DNA of 64,000 bases from Cryptomeria japonica. Lineage: Eukaryota; Streptophyta; Pinopsida; Cupressales; Cupressaceae. Below the pieces are notes generated by a model. That model did no database searches. It saw only the letters and a list, made by a program, of their open reading frames with translations, and was not told where the DNA came from. The DNA is taken from assembly GCF_030272615.1 (NCBI RefSeq), contig NC_081411.1, positions 44,653,517 through 44,717,516 of the forward strand. Reading direction: 5' to 3'. Position numbers and translations under genes: made by a program. Below are positions 59,801 through 64,000 of the stretch, piece by piece (position 1 is the first letter of the stretch; every line of letters starts with the position of its first letter).

Positions 59801-62800
59801 GATCCACCTCAATAGGGCAGGCTGAGAAGATCTGAGAGATGCAACCCAAATAGAAAGTGATCCTCTTGAGAAGAATACTAACAAAAAGGAACCTCCACCC
59901 TTCAAGAGGACCACCAACATATCTTGAAACCATGAATAAGAAAACCCCCTTAACAAAGAGTCTCCCCAGAAACAGAACTGTCAACTTGAAATGAAGATAG
60001 ACAAATAAGGCATAGCCAACTAGGAAATAGCAATCACCACAAATCCTAGGAGCAGGGGGAGTAGGAATGGGGTTAGAAGTAAGAGACCTAAAAATAATGA
60101 GTAGATCACACAATCCGAACAAAAATATCTTCCAAAACAAGATAACCCCAAGCCCACAAGAACCCATCAGGTCTCCAGAAGAAGAGAGAAAAGCCTTTTA
60201 TCATAGATACCACTCAGATCCCATATCCTCCCCAAAATCCAAGCCAAACCACCAACACAAAAAAGAGAGAGAATAGAGAGGATCTCTCCTCTCATACATC
60301 TCCTGCAGTAGACCCCAATCCACCTGCAGAATAGCTCAAGTCTGACACCGTAGGGAGCTCCAGCCACGACACCAAATCTGCCAAGGAAGATCAACATATA
60401 CAAGACAAATATAGACCCCACAAGGATCAGGGAAGACAAATAGGTGTGGAGGGAAGAACCACTTCCAATAAAGGTTCTAGACACCAAAGATAACGATTTA
60501 CATGCCAAAAAGATGAAGGACAACAAAGAAAATAGCTATCCCGACAAATCCCAAACCCTGCAGAAGCTACGCGTGCCTCCACACTTCCATCAAATAAATA
60601 GGACCACCCCCACAATGAAGACGCATCCACAATGAAATGATACAAACACCAAGAAGAGAAAGACCCAAAAGAAAGGGTGTTTAAAGCAGGCCAAAATGGG
60701 AGTCAAATCCCTTCCATCTGCCTCGCTCTCATCTTCTTCCTTGTCTGCATGCCTCGACCCCAAAACCCTAGCACTCACATTCGATCTCCCGCCCATTGTC
60801 ATCATTGTTATCATATAGTGGAAAACTAAATGTTATGGATATGTAACCTCTCAAAATTTGCACCAAATTTATATTGATCCCATCACAAAGTGCTATACAC
60901 ACAAGACCATGTAATGAAACTAAAAGTGAATGTGTGAATTCCAAAACCATAAATGAAAACACTAGTCATTGCACATCTATAAATAAGTCACATGATGTTA
61001 TTTGAGACTAATAAATGAATTCTTTTTATCCTAAATAATTAAACAATAGATCAAAGGATAATGTTATTATATAGGGATGTCCATGAACATTTGATGCTTT
61101 GATTGGTAGAAGAATAAAGTGATTTATGATAGGATCGTAAAGTGCATGTAATTAAAATTCTACAAGTACAAGAATTAAAATATATTTTGTTAGCTTTGTT
61201 ACCTAATTTCTTGATTGTAAACCTCTCATGCTTGTTTCTATATATAGCATTAAGTGATGCAATTGTAGCATACAGGAGGACATGATAGATTTTACGAATG
61301 AAGGGAAGAGTATTCGATAAACATAATATATGTAAATCATTTCTCCTTTGCTTATCCTAATTATTTAGAGGCTGCTCAAACCCAAATTTGGATAGTCTAT
61401 TAACAAAATTATTAGTATGAATATAACAAGGGTTAGATAAAAGCTTAGTTACTACTAATTTATTACAAAGATTTGGTATTGGTCTCTCCTTTATTCCATT
61501 TGGATTCTTGTAGTAATGAGATGGTTTATTAAGTATGTTCATTTGCATGAAGTGATATCTTTGACCTGTATGCGTATACACATATCATTCCATTTATTCT
61601 TTATATCTGTATATCCCTCTTTCTTTTACATTATTCCATAACTATTCAATGAAGTAGGCATCTGTCTGATTGGTGAAAGGAAAAACATATTTTATTTAAT
61701 CAGTCTTATATCCTTAGATTATAACTATAATAGAGTCTTGCATGGTTTCATGAATCAATATTGTAACTCGAGCCATATTCTAAGTAACCTCAAAGGGTAT
61801 ATTGTTAGAAAATCATGTCTTGCATGCTTACACCTTGCACTTCTATTTGGAAGGTTAAGAGCATTCATTTATGAGAATATTATACTTCTCTCATCTATTA
61901 AAGGATATGTAAAGATACAGTTATCACCTAACAAGGAGTGACAAATTTTACTCTCAAATATACATTAAGTATAAGTATCACTAGTTTAGTCAAGTCCACC
62001 ATTCATTTGATATCATCATTGAGGATATCTCTAAGAAATACTTCTTAGGTTTAACTACGACCAGGGCAAAGGATAAACTATCCACTCTAAATATTTGATC
62101 TTTAATCATCTACACTCTTGATTGACTCTTTTTCTATCTTTACAATTACAAATCCCTAGCCTTGAGGATAGTATACTAGTCTAGGATTGTAGAATAATAA
62201 TATTTAAAAAGAATTACAAGACCCACCTCCCAAGCTACCTCCCACTACTGGCGTTTTTTATAATGATGCTGTAAGGAATTAGTTTATTAAACTTTTGGTT
62301 TATTTTGTGGGCTTGATATCTGAAGGGTGGCCTAATTTACTTTTGAAATTGGAGCCTATTTATTTTAAAGATGCATAGATTTTTAGCTACACTTGCATTC
62401 AATTTTATATACTCCAAATTGACAATTTTAACGTGTCTATATTTGGCAGGGTTGTCGTCCAAGGTGGATGTTGTGGAAGGAAAATTCAATGAGCATCTCG
62501 ACGTAGCCAAGCAATTTCTGGAGGAGATGAATTCCCCTCATTTCGATTTCGTTTTCCTCGACCACTGGAAAGTCTACTATATGTCAGACTATCTTCTGTT
62601 GAAGGAAAATGCAATGGTGGGAAATGGCAGTGGAATATGTGCAGATAATATGGGGGCCTTAGTAGGACCTGCTGATTTCAGGAAATACCTTAAAAAACAT
62701 GCAGAGGAACTTGAAACCTGTGAACACAAGAGCAATGCAGAGTACCTTTCTTGGTTCCCAGACAGTGTGACTGTTTCTACTTTTAAGCTACCCACTCAAT

Positions 62801-62805
62801 TGTAA
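56849..62805 (+). CDS. catechol O-methyltransferase-like protein (animal-type class I), two exons
   Basis: Exon 1 is 56849-57251 and exon 2 is 62450-62805; the 759-nt message encodes 252 aa. The intron is GT-AG, phase 1 (GCAG^GTACC ... TTTGGCAG^G), and the split codon gives Gly135. An in-frame TAA four codons upstream makes this the first ATG. Residues about 35-245 align by eye along their whole length with animal soluble COMT. Visible motifs are the SAM loop LEIGTFCGYSA (90-100), the acidic E118 in SFEMS, FLDHWK (170-175) with metal ligand D172 and catalytic-type K175, and ADN (199-201) with D200 and N201. E232 sits where the catechol-pocket glutamate of animal COMT lies. Expected activity is Mg-dependent methyl transfer from S-adenosylmethionine to a catechol, probably in the cytosol; the substrate is unknown. 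It is not the larger lignin-pathway caffeic acid methyltransferase also called COMT. The N-terminal ~25 residues are an extension without a clear signal. The gene appears intact. Confidence 0.9.
58931..58945. other. target duplication of the intronic retroposon (left)
   Basis: AGTGGAAAACTAAAT, repeated exactly at 60817-60831. Confidence 0.92.
58946..60816 (-). mobile_element. LINE-derived non-autonomous retroposon, 1.87 kb, in the intron
   Basis: It is bounded by an exact 15-bp target duplication, so it arrived by LINE-type integration. The left end, read on the minus strand, is a tail ...CCCTTAATAAAAATT. The 5' end at 60816 is followed by a short frame starting MGGRSNVSARVLGSRHADKE, which has no domain I know. 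The rest contains several minus-strand frames of 119, 176 and 123 codons that are Phe/Leu/Cys-rich and look non-coding. GGTTGTGGGAGCCT with nearby AAAACCC occurs more than once near the tail and is shared with 23690-23730. No endonuclease or reverse transcriptase is present. It lies antisense to the host gene. Confidence 0.82.
60817..60831. other. target duplication of the intronic retroposon (right)
   Basis: Exact copy of 58931-58945. Confidence 0.92.
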
Positions 62806-64000
62806 ATATTTCATTACAGTCCATTCTTAATATATCGTATTTCTCCTTAACTCATCTCTGTCAATATTGAAAAGCATGAACACTAGTTTATTCCAATTTG
62901 TCATGGAAAACGGCTTCATGTCTTGATTAAATCAACAATGAATACAAATACTAACAATTGAGTATAGGAGTTTAATGGGTAGTTTTTTTTTCCAGACTTT
63001 GTGTAAGATATTTAAATTTTGTAAAATGACATATATTGTTTTGAAAGATAAAATCAGCAACAAAAAGATTAGAGAGGGTGATTCAATTTTGAAAGTAAAG
63101 GTCTGATTAAAAATACCAGACATTTAAAATTTTAATTATTACAAAATTATGACATGCTTTTATGGCATTAATTATACAATTTCTCTCTTTTACAAATGAA
63201 GCATGTTATATATGGATATCTTGTTGCTCCCTCTTGTATGCCCTATTTACTAAGATTTGGCATGAATTGACGGAGGAGATATTTGTAAGAAAATTTATTT
63301 ATATGAAGGTTATAATATAGTGGATTCATTCTTTGTTGGTAATATTTTAGATTTTACGTTTAATTTTTTAGTTAAAACAAACATAATATCAAATGAATAT
63401 TATTTTAATTCATTGAACAATGGGGTGATTTAATAGGGTTTTGACATGGTTTTGTTTGGATGTCCTTGCTAGTGTCATATCTCATCTTTATCACCATATC
63501 TTTACACTATGCTTTAGTATAGGATTTGTGCACACATTAAAAAAAAATCATGTCCTCTTAAATCATTTTTTCTTTACAGATATGGTTCCCACTCATAGTG
63601 TCCTAGTAGTTGATGTTAGTTTCCAAAGGTTAGATAAATAGGAAAATGTCACAAAAATACCCTTGCGAGCTCCTATCAAAAAATCGTCATGAGGTAGCTC
63701 ACCTACTCTTAATGTTGTCTTCTCATTTCAATAATGTATGTAAATTACTTGAAAAGTTTAATCTTTTCTTTGTTGGTATAATACTGTTTAAAATTATGCT
63801 AAATAATTAAGTCAATTCTACCTAGTCCATATCCGTTCTAGTTTCATTCTCTTCTACTCATTACACTTGTTTGATCTAATGCCTCAATATAGGCATCCTC
63901 TACACTTATAGCTAGTGTTTTAAGGATTTTTCCTCACCATCAATCATTTTTATTTACATATATGGCTTCTAACCATAGTGGCCTAGTAGTTAATGTTAAG
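62806..64000. other. 3' flank of the gene; diverged 60-bp direct repeat
   Basis: No further gene is seen. About 60 bases ending TCCTAGTAGTTGATGTTAG (to 63620) recur 380 bases on, ending GGCCTAGTAGTTAATGTTAA (to 64000), which suggests a larger repeat that leaves the window. No polyadenylation site could be fixed. Confidence 0.5.

Larger units (their letters stand above)
57252..62449 (+). other. 5198-bp intron of the methyltransferase gene
   Basis: The intron is AT-rich and about seven times longer than the coding sequence, typical of large plant genomes. If it were retained, translation would stop 12 codons after the junction (57286). It holds the retroposon 58946-60816. In 57290-58930 and 60832-62440 I saw no gene or clear element. 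Confidence 0.85.

Noticed and set aside
59214-60526. Three hydrophobic minus-strand frames resembling membrane proteins
   Set aside because: They lie within the non-autonomous retroposon, are rich in Phe/Leu/Cys from T-rich sequence, are separated by stops and match no family I know.

Overview
This window looks like an intergenic-rich stretch of a large plant nuclear genome, most likely a gymnosperm (conifer-like). In 64 kb there is one convincing host gene. The rest is AT-rich, heavily decayed and nested transposable-element sequence: plant-type Copia and Gypsy LTR elements, plant L1-type LINEs with a DUF4283 ORF1 and a C-terminal RNase H, and several non-autonomous elements. The species assignment is inference; nothing here fixes it.

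Layout. 1-1118: 3' end of a Copia element (pol tail, polypurine tract, 3' LTR). 2140-2960: copy A of an unclassified dispersed repeat. 5789-12188: a gutted Copia element (5' LTR, gag/protease relic, truncated 3' LTR), its 5' LTR split by a likely solo LTR (6484-7837). 12189-13409: LTR-like sequence. 14368-19800: a young non-autonomous Gypsy element with 1653-bp LTRs, gag and protease only, 5-bp target duplication GTTCC; it sits inside a second copy of the 6484-7837 LTR. 20200-22130 and 27005-28460: a long direct-repeat pair. 22240-23900: a LINE ORF1 relic. 25570-26960: copy B of the dispersed repeat, with a five-unit 84-bp array. 28900-35150: pyrimidine-rich low-complexity sequence carrying a solo LTR (29572-30027, GTTTG), a TIR element (30749-31385, TA) and a small LTR element with a 489-bp interior (31815-34422, CCCTC).

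35810-52480 is a minus-strand Copia element torn open. Its integrase is split by a 12.46-kb insertion (38525-50987, termini TGTAGTGCCCC/GGGGCATTACA, duplication AATCT). That insertion was itself invaded by a nearly full-length minus-strand LINE (40261-48270, 18-bp duplication). 53157-55168 is another Copia LTR with a solo LTR of opposite orientation nested in it (54164-55059, ATGTG). 55478-56060 is a degenerate telomere-like CCCTAA tract.

The gene (56849-62805, plus strand) encodes a 252-aa animal-type (small, class I) catechol O-methyltransferase homologue in two exons. The 5.2-kb intron contains a 1.87-kb antisense LINE-derived retroposon with a 15-bp target duplication. Its 3' tail resembles that of the LINE relic at 22-24 kb. 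No CRISPR, rRNA, operon or prokaryotic feature is present. All similarity statements come from reading by eye, not from database searches.
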